A stretch of DNA of 48,580 nt from Elusimicrobiaceae bacterium (GTDB lineage Bacteria > Elusimicrobiota > Elusimicrobia > Elusimicrobiales > Elusimicrobiaceae): NCBI GenBank assembly GCA_028700325.1, contig JAQVSV010000011.1, positions 1 through 48,580 on the forward strand. The letters run 5' to 3'. The notes under the pieces were generated by a model. The model did not search any database. It saw only the letters and a list, made by a program, of their open reading frames with translations, and was not told the origin of the DNA. The position numbers and the translations under genes are program-made. Shown here piece by piece: positions 7,262 through 15,517 of the stretch; position 1 is the stretch's first letter, and each line of letters starts with the position of its first letter.

Positions 7262-9382
7262 ATGAAAAACTTTCTTTCGAAACTCGCAGTACTTCTGCTC
7301 TGCGGCACGGCCTGCGCCGGACCGTTTTACGGCGTAACGCATTCCACGGCAACCGGCAAAACGACGGAAACAATAGCCGGAACGGTAAAAATCGCCGCGT
7401 CCAGCGCGACCGCCGACACGCCCACCATCACACTCAATGGCGACGGCATGAGCGTGTTCAGAAATTCCGTGTCGTTCGATCCGGACGGGCCCGGCCTGTA
7501 TATTGACTCCACGACACACTATGTGGGCATCGGAACCGAAAACCCCATTTATAAACTGCATCTTAACGGCAGCGGGATTGTTTCCGACGTCTGGTTCGTG
7601 AACACGCTGGCCTTGAACTGGACTAACATTACAGGAGGGCAATATCAAACCCCGGATACCATCGTTACCAACACCGCACGCGACATAATACTCAGATCGC
7701 CACGCCATGTGCTGCTCCAGAAATCCGGCACGACGGTTTTGCTCAGCTCCGCCGCCGGAGTGAACATAACGGGGAATATGGCCGTATCGTCAAGGCTGAA
7801 CGCGGCGGCCGCTGTAGTCGCGGGAACGGCGGAGGTGGGAGGCGCGCTTACGGTGTCTGGCACATTTACGGCATCAAGCGATACCGTAATCGCCGGCAAC
7901 CTGTCAGCGCCGGCCGCCACGGTCTCCACTCTGACGGCAACGGCGGGTGTCTACACGGCGGGAGAACTTAGTGCCGCCGCCGTTAAAACCCCTTTGCTCG
8001 CAGTGGCGACAGTTACCGCCGCGAACGGATACGGCGGGATCTATGTGTCGTCACCGATCGGGGTGCTGACCAACCCATCCCCGGATTACGGCATAAAAAC
8101 AATCAAACGCGGCTGGTTTAATAATTTGCTGATAGGTTACCCGACGGGGACAGCAATGCAGGGATCAGCCGGTCAAGGGTACCTGGATTTTGGAAACTCA
8201 ATTACCGATCCGGCCTGTTTTTCATCCGGCTCGGGTTCCCAGGCAAAAAACACGGCGACCGCCATGCTGTTTACGGCCTCCGCGACACTGACAAACGATC
8301 TCATGCGCTGGGGCGCGGGCAGTAAAACGGATTACAGCGTATTCATGACCGCAAAGTACAACGGCGACATGACGCTGTCGAACGGTCTTGCCGTAGACAC
8401 CGCCAGCAACACACTGGTGGTGGACAACATCAATCACAGGGTGGGAGTGCTGACCGCGTCGCCCGCTGCCGCACTGGAAGTTAACGGCGACATCCGCGCC
8501 GCGCAGTTCCGCAGCGGCGCCGCCGGCAGCTATCTGTCCGGCCCGGATGTGTTCGCCGCCGCCTCCGGCGGAGTGCCGGTAAGGATGCGGGCGGGAGGAG
8601 CGTACGGCATTGTGCAGTCGTATCTGGCGGGTTACGGTCTGGCTCTGGGCCATTATAATAACATTGCGGCAATGTTCATCGCCAGCACGTCGCTGGTGGG
8701 AATAAACACAACGGCGCCCTCCGAGCGGCTGGAAGTCGGCGGCACAATCTATTCCAACTCGGGCGGCTTCAAGTTCCCCGACGGCTCAGTCCAGACCACA
8801 GCCGCCGGATCCGGTTCAGGCGATTCCATAAAATCCGCCACCGAAACTTTCTCCGGCGCAAAAACGTTCGCCGGTTCCGCCGCGTTCACGCCCGGAAAAA
8901 TCTTCGTCAGCACCTACGGCGCGTTCATCCCGTATTACGTTATACCGCCGACCACATGGGAAGCGGCTTCCACCCAGACATGGACGGTGAATCTTACGAC
9001 GGGGGTATATGAACTGTCTATCGCAGGAACGGCCACGGCCCAAATGGAATACCGGTGGAACTCCGACTCCACATCCGGCGGCTACTGGGGCGGCTATCTC
9101 ATTTCCGCGCACACGGGCGGAACTTCGACCTGGGGATACCTCAGCAGCAACTCCGGTTATCTGGCGCCCGCCGACACAAACGGTATGGCGTTCACGCACC
9201 GGATAAACATAGGCGGCCCGGCGAACGCAACGCTGATTTCTTATGACGGAACCGTCAATGTCAATACCAATCACTACACCGGCGGCACCCAGTGGACCGG
9301 CGGCGGCTACCCTGCGACGCTGACCGTGTTCACGGCGGGCACGTTTAGCGGCCGCATCGCCATGCGCAAGGTGAGCGAATAA
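7262..9382 (+). CDS. Tail-fibre-like protein with an N-terminal signal peptide
   Basis: A protein of 706 residues with TAGGAG upstream. Residues 1-19 read as a Sec signal (K near the start, L-A-V-L-L-L-C hydrophobic core, A-C-A before the likely cut). The body is Ala/Thr/Ser-rich beta repeats with recurring V-G-I-G-T, V-G-V-L-T and V-G-I-N-T turns followed by a hydrophobic E-V-x-G strand. A G-G-F-K-F-P-D-G-S-V-Q-T-T motif lies at about 500-512, as in fibre shafts and surface proteins with intramolecular-chaperone-type folds. The C-terminal 150 residues are W/Y/G-rich and probably globular (receptor-binding). Position says phage fibre, but the signal peptide says export, so it may be a surface protein carried by the prophage. 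Confidence 0.6.
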   Translation: MKNFLSKLAVLLLCGTACAGPFYGVTHSTATGKTTETIAGTVKIAASSATADTPTITLNGDGMSVFRNSVSFDPDGPGLYIDSTTHYVGIGTENPIYKLHLNGSGIVSDVWFVNTLALNWTNITGGQYQTPDTIVTNTARDIILRSPRHVLLQKSGTTVLLSSAAGVNITGNMAVSSRLNAAAAVVAGTAEVGGALTVSGTFTASSDTVIAGNLSAPAATVSTLTATAGVYTAGELSAAAVKTPLLAVATVTAANGYGGIYVSSPIGVLTNPSPDYGIKTIKRGWFNNLLIGYPTGTAMQGSAGQGYLDFGNSITDPACFSSGSGSQAKNTATAMLFTASATLTNDLMRWGAGSKTDYSVFMTAKYNGDMTLSNGLAVDTASNTLVVDNINHRVGVLTASPAAALEVNGDIRAAQFRSGAAGSYLSGPDVFAAASGGVPVRMRAGGAYGIVQSYLAGYGLALGHYNNIAAMFIASTSLVGINTTAPSERLEVGGTIYSNSGGFKFPDGSVQTTAAGSGSGDSIKSATETFSGAKTFAGSAAFTPGKIFVSTYGAFIPYYVIPPTTWEAASTQTWTVNLTTGVYELSIAGTATAQMEYRWNSDSTSGGYWGGYLISAHTGGTSTWGYLSSNSGYLAPADTNGMAFTHRINIGGPANATLISYDGTVNVNTNHYTGGTQWTGGGYPATLTVFTAGTFSGRIAMRKVSE

Positions 9383-9621
9383 TGGACAATATCGCCTGCA
9401 GAATTATTGAAATCCGGGCCGATCTTGACGCGCTCAGAACCCGCGCCGAAGAATTCAACCGCGATCTTAACGGCAACGGCAAACCCGGCCTGAAAACCGA
9501 ACTGGCGGATCTGAAAACTTCGATAGCCGTGATTGACACCAAAATCGCGCTGTATTCCGCGATCGGATCGCTCGTCGGAAGCGGGCTGATGGCGGCAATC
9601 CTGAAAAAATTCGGAGGCTGA
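9382..9621 (+). CDS. Holin-associated membrane protein (XhlA-like)
   Basis: A protein of 79 residues whose ATG shares a base with the previous stop (TAATG). Residues 5-50 are a charged amphipathic helix and residues 57-75 a single hydrophobic segment (L-Y-S-A-I-G-S-L-V-G-S-G-L-M-A-A-I-L) ending in K-K. This is the layout of XhlA/haemolysin-type proteins that assist holins and are encoded just before the endolysin. The endolysin gene follows with no gap. Confidence 0.6.
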   Translation: MDNIACRIIEIRADLDALRTRAEEFNRDLNGNGKPGLKTELADLKTSIAVIDTKIALYSAIGSLVGSGLMAAILKKFGG

Positions 9622-10071
9622 ATGACAGAAGACTTTCTGCTGAGTCCGCACTTTTCCTTTTCGGAACTGGCCGCCTCCGCCGGACAACCCCGGCTGGCCG
9701 CCAAAAACCGGCTCGAGGCGGCGGCTTTCGCCGACCGCCTCAGGGAAGTCTGTGAAAAACTGCTGGAACCGGTGCGGGAAAGATTCGGTCCGGTCGCGGT
9801 AACTTCCGGATACCGGTGCCTCGCGCTCAACACGGCTGTGGCGGGCGCGAAAAACAGCCAGCACACGCGCGGCGAAGCGGCCGATTTCACCGTGCCCGGC
9901 GTGCTGCCCGATGAAGTGTTTGACTGGGCGCGCGCCAGCCTGCCATGCTTCGGGCAGCTGATCCGCGAGCCGGGCTGGATACACATTTCACTGGGCCAGC
10001 CGTACCGCCCCGCGCACAAATGCCGCGAGGCTTTGATCTTCGACGGAAAAAACTACAGGACAATATCATGA
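9622..10071 (+). CDS. M15-family peptidase endolysin
   Basis: A protein of 149 residues with GGAGG directly before the ATG. It has the zinc-site layout of Peptidase_M15_3 (D-Ala-D-Ala carboxypeptidase-like) enzymes: S-Q-H-T-R-G-E-A-A-D-F at about 76-86 gives the H-x(6)-D pair and W-I-H-I-S at about 119-123 gives the second histidine. The N-terminal S-P-H-F-S-F-S-E-L-A is also typical. It would cut peptide stems of peptidoglycan at the end of a lytic cycle. It has no signal peptide, so it would need a holin. Its stop overlaps the next start (ATGA). Confidence 0.85.
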   Translation: MTEDFLLSPHFSFSELAASAGQPRLAAKNRLEAAAFADRLREVCEKLLEPVRERFGPVAVTSGYRCLALNTAVAGAKNSQHTRGEAADFTVPGVLPDEVFDWARASLPCFGQLIREPGWIHISLGQPYRPAHKCREALIFDGKNYRTIS

Positions 10072-10562
10072 AAATTAAACTACTGACGCTGTTTGCGCTG
10101 CTGCTCGCCGCTCCGGCGCACGCGGCAGACGCTGTCGCCGCCGCTGACGCGGATCAAACGGCGTACTCGACAGCCGCTACGATCGGCCCGGCAGGCATTG
10201 ACCTGTCGAGCGTTTTCTCGAAACTGCGCGGCGGCACGCTTTATACCTTCGTGCCGGAAGGCATGACAATGGGTACGCTGTACGCGCCGGCCGTATCGCT
10301 GCGCGACTCGGCGGGACTTGAACTGCTCAATATCAACGCCGGCGCGGCCATAAACACCGAGGACGGCAAAGGCAGTCCGCTGTTATCGCTGGGCTTGCGC
10401 GCCGACGGCCTGCTCAAGAAATGCACCGCAGGCGAATGGGCGAAAGCGCATGTCACCACCGCCACACTGCCGCCGATTGAGCTGGCGGCTGCGGGTATGT
10501 GGTACGCGCCGCGGCATATCTGGACGTTCGGGGTAAATCTAGCAGTCCGGTTCTCGGAATAA
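10068..10562 (+). CDS. Exported protein of unknown function in the lysis cassette
   Basis: A protein of 164 residues starting at the ATGA overlap with the endolysin gene. Residues 1-19 form a clear Sec signal (M-K-I-K-L-L, hydrophobic core, A-H-A cut site). The mature part has alternating strands (A-V-S-L-R-D, L-L-S-L-G-L-R-A-D) and ends in W-T-F-G-V-N-L-A-V-R-F, an aromatic-ended last strand of the kind seen in outer membrane barrels. It could be an outer-membrane component of lysis or a prophage-encoded surface protein that blocks superinfection; neither is shown by the sequence. It is not a recognisable spanin. Confidence 0.5.
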   Translation: MKIKLLTLFALLLAAPAHAADAVAAADADQTAYSTAATIGPAGIDLSSVFSKLRGGTLYTFVPEGMTMGTLYAPAVSLRDSAGLELLNINAGAAINTEDGKGSPLLSLGLRADGLLKKCTAGEWAKAHVTTATLPPIELAAAGMWYAPRHIWTFGVNLAVRFSE

Positions 10563-10575
10563 AAAAGGGGGGATT

Positions 10576-10998
10576 ATGGAAACTCTGAAAACATGGCTTG
10601 CGGGCGGCGTGCTGACTGGCGCTATGGCGCTGCTCGCGCCGGGCGCAAGACGCGCGGCCGGGGCAACTTTCGGCGCACTTTTAAAGCGGATTTACGCTTG
10701 GATTTTCGTCACCATGCCGGCAAAGCTTGACTGCAGCCGGCTGCCGCAGGACCGGCAGGAAAAGGCACGCGCGGAGGTGAAAACCATTATCGCCGCAATG
10801 GTCAGGCTGGAGGAAATCCTGCTGCCGGACGAAGGGCTGGGCGCCCGGAAAAAAATGCGCGTCACACTCGGGCTGGTTTCGCTGGGGCTGCCCGGCGCGC
10901 TCGCCGCGCTCGTCAGCGACATGGTGGACGATGCGGTAAAAGAGCTGAACGCGCAGGCGGCCTCCGCGCTGACAACTTATGACGCGCCTCAGGCCTGA
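10576..10998 (+). CDS. Probable membrane-associated phage protein, holin candidate
   Basis: A protein of 140 residues with a G-rich ribosome site (AAAAAAGGGGGG) 4 bases before the ATG. It has a hydrophobic N-terminal stretch (residues 7-25), a second at about 36-46 and a third at about 96-115 (L-G-L-V-S-L-G-L-P-G-A-L-A-A-L), separated by a charged helix. Number and size of hydrophobic parts fit a holin, but no family motif is visible. It is the last plus-strand gene before the orientation switches, so the prophage module may end here. Confidence 0.4.
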   Translation: METLKTWLAGGVLTGAMALLAPGARRAAGATFGALLKRIYAWIFVTMPAKLDCSRLPQDRQEKARAEVKTIIAAMVRLEEILLPDEGLGARKKMRVTLGLVSLGLPGALAALVSDMVDDAVKELNAQAASALTTYDAPQA

Positions 10999-11136
10999 GC
11001 CGGCGGGTCCGACCGGATTGCGGCTCCGGCCCGTTATGCCGTTCGCTTCCGCCAAGTCAGGACGGGGCGAGGACTGAATGAAAATCCGCCCGGCATAATG
11101 CCGGGCGGATCGCCGGACGGATACGCACGGAACCGC
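10999..11136. other. Probable prophage/host boundary, no gene
   Basis: The 138 bases between the last phage-type gene and the convergent helicase gene hold the helicase terminator but no gene. No tRNA end or clear direct-repeat attachment site is visible within the window; the matching left end of the prophage lies outside. Confidence 0.4.
11081..11110 (-). terminator. Rho-independent terminator of the DinG-like gene
   Basis: A perfect 12-bp inverted repeat (11084-11095 with 11099-11110) with a TAA loop. Read on the minus strand it is followed by a TTTT run (AAAA at 11081-11084), 27 bases after the helicase stop. Confidence 0.8.
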
Positions 11137-13299
11137 TCAGAGAAACGGTGTGTCGCGCCAGACAGAGGGCCCGTCATACTCAGCCGAACGGAAATCTTCG
11201 CCTCCGTCGTCCGGAGTGGAAAGAAACGTGTCGGGCCCTGAACCCGGCTGCGCTTTCAAGGGCGGGCGTGAAGAGCGTTCCTCAAAAAAATCAGCCAGAC
11301 CCGCCAGTTCGGACGTGTAAGCGCATTCCGGCACGGAATTGATGAACTTCACGCCGTAGGAACGGGTTATTATTCTGGGATCAAGCACGGCGACCGCGCC
11401 GTAATCCGACGATTTCCTGATCAGGCGTCCGAACCCCTGATGAAATTTTATCACCGCGCGCGGCAGCGTATGCGCCGAAAACACGTTAACCCCTTTCGAC
11501 GCCAGATACTCCTGCCGGCCCGCTTCCACCGGCGAACCGGGCGACGCGAACGGCAGTTTCGTTATTATCACGCAGGCCAGATTGCTGCCCGGCACATCCA
11601 CACCCTGCCAGAAAGTTTCCGTGGCGAGCAGGACACCGTTGCCGGAACGCCTGAATGAACGCAGCAGATCGTCAGCCAGCATTTCGCCCTGCACAAAAAC
11701 CTCCCGGCCCGTCACACGGCCGGTAATGAAATTTTTTGCGCGCCGCAGAAATTCCCAGCTGGTGAACAGGACAAACACACCGCCCGGCACCACGCGGATT
11801 ATCTCAATTATCCGGGCCAGCGACCGGGTTTCAAATGCCTCGGAGTCCGGCCCGGGATCAGGCAGCGAAGAAGCGGAATAAAGCACCGCATTGGCGCGGT
11901 AATCAAACGGCGACGGCAGTATAAGCTCCGCGCAGGAATTTATGCCCAGCGCGGACCGCAAAGACTCGAAACTCCCGTCCACCGCAAGCGTGGCCGAGGT
12001 TAGCACAACCGGCAAAGCGCGCGAAAACAGCCGTTCGTCCAGTTCGCGCGAAACGTCAAGCAGGGTTTTGCGCAGCTCGATTTCCGGCGCGCCGCGCAGC
12101 ATGCGGGTTTCCAGCCAGTACACGCTGTCGCGCCCCTGCGGCTTTAAAAACGCGCGAACCGACGAAACCACCTCCAGCAGGCGGTTCTTGTAAGCGGCAA
12201 GGATGGTTTCCTCCTCTTCGGTGGCGGCCGTTTCCATCACGGAACCGAGCTGTTCCGCCAGCCGCAGGAGCGGCTCGCTTAAAACGTCTTCCGCCAGATC
12301 CGGCCGGGTGACGCGCGCGCTTTTGCTCTCGGCCGACACCGCGGTGATCTTCAGCCCCGCGTTGCGCGCGCACGACAGAAAAAAATTGTCGGCCGCCTTG
12401 CCCGCTGACAGCACGGCGGTCTCAAACCCGCGCCGCCAGTCGTCCGGCCTGTTAGTTATGCGCGTTACAAGCCCGCGCCCGCCGCCGGCGGGAGTATACA
12501 GTTCGGCAAGCAGTTTCCCGACCCGGAACCACGATACGGAAAAACCCAGAAATTCCGCCGCCGTGTCCTCCACATTATGCGCCTCGTCAAAAATAACCGC
12601 GTGATAAGCCGGAACCGGCAGCCCCGCGAAATACAGATGCTGGTTCACCACCAGCACGTCCGCCAGCATGGCCTGATGCAGATCTTTCATATAAAGGCAG
12701 CGTTCCCGCAGCGGACAGCGCTTTTTCAGGCACAGATCCGCCTCGCGCCGCACCCGCTCCCACAACGCCGCCGGCACCGGAAAAGGTATGGCGTTGCGCA
12801 GCCCCGTGCACGCGGAACCGGCATGACGCTTTAAACTGTCAAGCAGTTTCGCGCCGCCGGCAGAGTCAAACAGCTCCGCTCCGGCCGCCGCCGCGCCGGC
12901 CAGCCGGCGCACGCACAGATAATTTTCCGCCCCCATCAGCAGCGCGTAGGAAAAATTTCGCCCGCTCCGGTCAAGGATACGCCGCACAAGCGGCAAGTCC
13001 TTTTCAACCAGCTGGGTCTGCAGAGCGCGGGTGTAAGTGGCGACCACAATGTGCTTTTCGGTGTCGCACGCCCAAATCGCGGCCGGCAGCAGATAGGCGA
13101 GCGATTTGCCGACCCCGGTCCCGGCCTGCACGACAAGCCGCTGCCCCGATTCCAGCGCGCGGGCCACGCCCGCGCTCATTTCAATCTGGGAAGAACGCGG
13201 CTCAAACCCAGCAAGACACTCGCCGGCCGCGCCGTTCTCAGACAGCAGGGCGCGCACCTGTAATTCCAAACCGGGGCCGCCGGGGAAGATGTCTTTCAT
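11137..13299 (-). CDS. dinG: DinG/XPD-like superfamily 2 DNA helicase with Fe-S cluster
   Basis: A protein of 720 residues with the usual order of DinG helicases: Walker A A-G-T-G-V-G-K-S at 59-66, four cysteines (129, 190, 195, 201) between motifs I and II that suit a 4Fe-4S cluster, the DEAH box at 238-241, and a C-terminal motif VI region with H-Q-G-F-G-R-L-I-R. The family unwinds DNA 5' to 3' and removes R-loops or D-loops during repair. The gene stands alone on the minus strand between the prophage and a HEAT-protein gene. A TACAAT -10 ends 8 bases before the ATG, so its mRNA is probably leaderless. The exact subfamily (DinG or YoaA) cannot be told from motifs alone. Confidence 0.88.
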   Translation of the reverse strand: MKDIFPGGPGLELQVRALLSENGAAGECLAGFEPRSSQIEMSAGVARALESGQRLVVQAGTGVGKSLAYLLPAAIWACDTEKHIVVATYTRALQTQLVEKDLPLVRRILDRSGRNFSYALLMGAENYLCVRRLAGAAAAGAELFDSAGGAKLLDSLKRHAGSACTGLRNAIPFPVPAALWERVRREADLCLKKRCPLRERCLYMKDLHQAMLADVLVVNQHLYFAGLPVPAYHAVIFDEAHNVEDTAAEFLGFSVSWFRVGKLLAELYTPAGGGRGLVTRITNRPDDWRRGFETAVLSAGKAADNFFLSCARNAGLKITAVSAESKSARVTRPDLAEDVLSEPLLRLAEQLGSVMETAATEEEETILAAYKNRLLEVVSSVRAFLKPQGRDSVYWLETRMLRGAPEIELRKTLLDVSRELDERLFSRALPVVLTSATLAVDGSFESLRSALGINSCAELILPSPFDYRANAVLYSASSLPDPGPDSEAFETRSLARIIEIIRVVPGGVFVLFTSWEFLRRAKNFITGRVTGREVFVQGEMLADDLLRSFRRSGNGVLLATETFWQGVDVPGSNLACVIITKLPFASPGSPVEAGRQEYLASKGVNVFSAHTLPRAVIKFHQGFGRLIRKSSDYGAVAVLDPRIITRSYGVKFINSVPECAYTSELAGLADFFEERSSRPPLKAQPGSGPDTFLSTPDDGGEDFRSAEYDGPSVWRDTPFL

Positions 13300-13307
13300 G
13301 TCCTGAA

Positions 13308-13336
13308 ATTGTAGTACATTTGGCCGGCGCTGTCTG
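13308..13336 (-). promoter_or_regulatory. Promoter of the DinG-like gene, predicted leaderless
   Basis: On the minus strand CAGACA (13336-13331) and TACAAT (13313-13308) are 17 bases apart. Only 8 bases separate TACAAT from the ATG at 13299, so transcription should start at or within about 2 bases of the start codon. Confidence 0.55.
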
Positions 13337-13348
13337 CATGGCGGACTA

Positions 13349-13376
13349 TGGACAGTTCTTCATAAACTTGTACAAT
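13349..13376 (+). promoter_or_regulatory. Promoter of the solitary HEAT-protein gene
   Basis: TGGACA at 13349-13354 and TACAAT at 13371-13376 with 16 bases between. The transcript would have a leader of about 70 bases ending in an AAGGAGG site. Confidence 0.6.
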
Positions 13377-13453
13377 ATTACCGGAACGGTCTGCTGATGC
13401 CCCGGTAACAGATACCCGGCTGAATTTCCGGTCAAACACAAGGAGGAAAATCC

Positions 13454-14341
13454 ATGAAATACAAGGCGATCCTTTTATTGCTGGTTTCGGGCCTGCTATG
13501 CCAGAACGCAAACGCCATGTGCACCAAATCCAAGGACTATCCCGACCTGACGCTTGACATGATAATCGAGGATATCCGCATAGGCAACATGCAACAGCGC
13601 GGAAAAGCGATAACAGTACTGAGCGAAGTGTGTCCCCGTGATGCGATCAAGCCGCTGCTGGTAATTTTGGGAGACTCCGATCCCGACGCGTCGGCCGCCG
13701 CCGCGCTCGCGCTGGGCAAAATGGACGAGCACAGCGCTATTGTGCCGCTGGCGGACGCATTGCTTGTAAAGGATATCCGTTCCGCCGCCGCGGCCACCGC
13801 GCTGGGAATGCTTAAAGCCAACAAGGCGGTACCGCGATTGACAAAAGTCCTTTTTAAAGGCAAATATCAGGAAAGCCGGGTCAATTCAGCGTGGGCGCTT
13901 GGCGAGATCAACGACGAACGGGCCGACAAATTTCTGCTGATCGCCGCGAAAAAAGATGCCGCTCTGCCTGTTCAGGCCGAAGCGCTGCGCGCCTGCGGCA
14001 AGCGCAAATACAAGAACGCCATGCCCACGATTTTAGACCGGCTGGGCTCCAAAAAAGAAGAGCTGCGGCTGGCGGCGGTGCAGGCGCTGGGTCTTATGAA
14101 GCACCTCGAATCGCGCGAGTTGCTGGAGAATGTCATGCTGGATGACCGCGCTCCGCAGGTGCGCGCTGAAGCGGCCTCCGTTGTGGGAGAGCTGCTGTTC
14201 AAGGAATCCATGCCGGCGCTCCAGAGCGCGATGAAAGACAAAAACCCGCAGGTGAGCGAAGCCGCCACTCTGGCGTACAACCGGATAAACGACGCGCTCC
14301 AGCATAAACTGAAAGAAGAGAGCAAAAAGAAAAAACGGTAG
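13454..14341 (+). CDS. Exported HEAT-repeat protein
   Basis: A protein of 295 residues with AAGGAGG 7 bases before the ATG. Residues 1-21 are a Sec signal (cut near A-N-A). The rest is a run of about seven HEAT/PBS-lyase-type helical pairs of around 31 residues, visible as repeated A-A-x-A-L-G and A-V-x-A-L-G helices with D/N turns, ending in a basic tail (E-E-S-K-K-K-K-R). Such solenoids are protein-binding scaffolds; in the periplasm the partner is unknown. It resembles the five-gene HEAT cluster at 20718-25366 but is separate from it. Confidence 0.8.
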   Translation: MKYKAILLLLVSGLLCQNANAMCTKSKDYPDLTLDMIIEDIRIGNMQQRGKAITVLSEVCPRDAIKPLLVILGDSDPDASAAAALALGKMDEHSAIVPLADALLVKDIRSAAAATALGMLKANKAVPRLTKVLFKGKYQESRVNSAWALGEINDERADKFLLIAAKKDAALPVQAEALRACGKRKYKNAMPTILDRLGSKKEELRLAAVQALGLMKHLESRELLENVMLDDRAPQVRAEAASVVGELLFKESMPALQSAMKDKNPQVSEAATLAYNRINDALQHKLKEESKKKKR

Positions 14342-14421
14342 CGGCTGTCGAACCGGAAACCTGCTCGTCCGGCGGTACACGGACCTGCCGTAACCGGTCT
14401 GAAAAATTAAAGGCGGATCAA

Positions 14422-15516
14422 ATGAAAATTAAATTACTCGCGGCACTATGCGCCGCAGCGGTTATTGCAGGCGCGCCCGAACAGGCTGACGCCTGCGGCG
14501 TTTTCAACGTAAAAGCGGCGGACGGTTCGGTAATCAGCGCGCGCTCCATGGAGTTCGGGTACGACATCAAATCCGACCTGGCGCTGGTGCCGCGCGGAAC
14601 AAAGTTCGCAAGCCCCACCCCGTCCGGCGGCAAGGGCCTTGCATGGAAAACGAAGTACGGATTCGCCGGAGTGACTACGGCCGGCGACGTGAATTATATT
14701 CTCGACGGCATAAACGAAGCCGGACTGGCTGCAAGCGGGCTGTGGTATGACTCCGTTCAATGGCAGGAAGTGACGAAAAAAAACGACGGCAAGGCGCTTT
14801 CGCACCTGATGTTAATCAACTGGACGCTCGGAAAATTCGCCACGGTACAGGAAGTCAGGCAGGCTGTTAAACGGGTAAAGATATTCGGCAGTTATCTGGA
14901 AATGATGAAATCGGTTCCGCCAATGCATGTGTTCGTTACCGACGCCAGCGGCGCGGCGATCGTGATCGAAGCGGGCAACGGCACGGTGAACGTTTTTGAC
15001 AACCCGGTGGGAGTCATGACCAACGCGCCGGATTTCCCGTGGATGCTGTCAAACCTCAGGAATTATACGGGCATGTCAAACCACATGGCCGCGCCGCAGA
15101 ACTTTATGGGCATGCCCGTCGCCCCGACGGGGCATGGCAGCGGCATGTTCGGCCTGCCCGGCGACCTGACTCCGCCGGCCCGGTTCGTCCGGCTGGCCGT
15201 GACGCTGCGGTTCGCCGATCCCGCACCTGACGCAAAAAGCGCGCTTAACCTGGCCCGGCACATTCTGAATTCCGTTGATATCGTGCGCGGCATGGCGGTG
15301 GATCTCGGCAGGCAGGGCGAAGTGGTATCGAGCGAAACCACGGAGTGGTCCGTTCTGCGCGATCTGAAAAACAGGGTTCTGTATTTCCGCACTTACGACA
15401 ATCTGGACCTGCGCAAGGTCGAACTGGGCAGAGTTGATTTTAAAGACGGCCGACTCCGGCGCGTCGCTCTTTACGGACAGGCCGAAACCATAACCGACCT
15501 GACCCCCGCCAACTGA
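14422..15516 (+). CDS. Choloylglycine hydrolase / linear amide C-N hydrolase family enzyme
   Basis: A protein of 364 residues with AAAGGCGG upstream. It is an N-terminal-nucleophile hydrolase (bile salt hydrolase / penicillin V acylase family). The signal peptide (1-24, cut at A-D-A) would expose Cys25 as the catalytic N-terminal residue. Arg41 (S-A-R-S-M-E) matches the conserved arginine at mature position 17-18, N-E-A-G-L lies near 95, and T-N-A-P-D-F-P-W-x-L-S-N-L at about 196-208 matches the conserved asparagine region. Substrates of exported members include bile salts, penicillin V and acyl-homoserine lactones; which applies here cannot be told. It ends 1 base before the next gene, so they are probably co-transcribed. 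Confidence 0.85.
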   Translation: MKIKLLAALCAAAVIAGAPEQADACGVFNVKAADGSVISARSMEFGYDIKSDLALVPRGTKFASPTPSGGKGLAWKTKYGFAGVTTAGDVNYILDGINEAGLAASGLWYDSVQWQEVTKKNDGKALSHLMLINWTLGKFATVQEVRQAVKRVKIFGSYLEMMKSVPPMHVFVTDASGAAIVIEAGNGTVNVFDNPVGVMTNAPDFPWMLSNLRNYTGMSNHMAAPQNFMGMPVAPTGHGSGMFGLPGDLTPPARFVRLAVTLRFADPAPDAKSALNLARHILNSVDIVRGMAVDLGRQGEVVSSETTEWSVLRDLKNRVLYFRTYDNLDLRKVELGRVDFKDGRLRRVALYGQAETITDLTPAN

Positions 15517-15517
15517 T

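Noticed and set aside
10999-11136. A phage attachment site at the end of the prophage module
   Set aside because: No tRNA end and no visible direct repeat; the other prophage end is outside the window, so it cannot be shown.
14776-14783. Runs of eight A in coding regions (14776, 33917 and 47109) as slip sites
   Set aside because: They encode ordinary lysine pairs and occur several times in the window, so they do not stand out.
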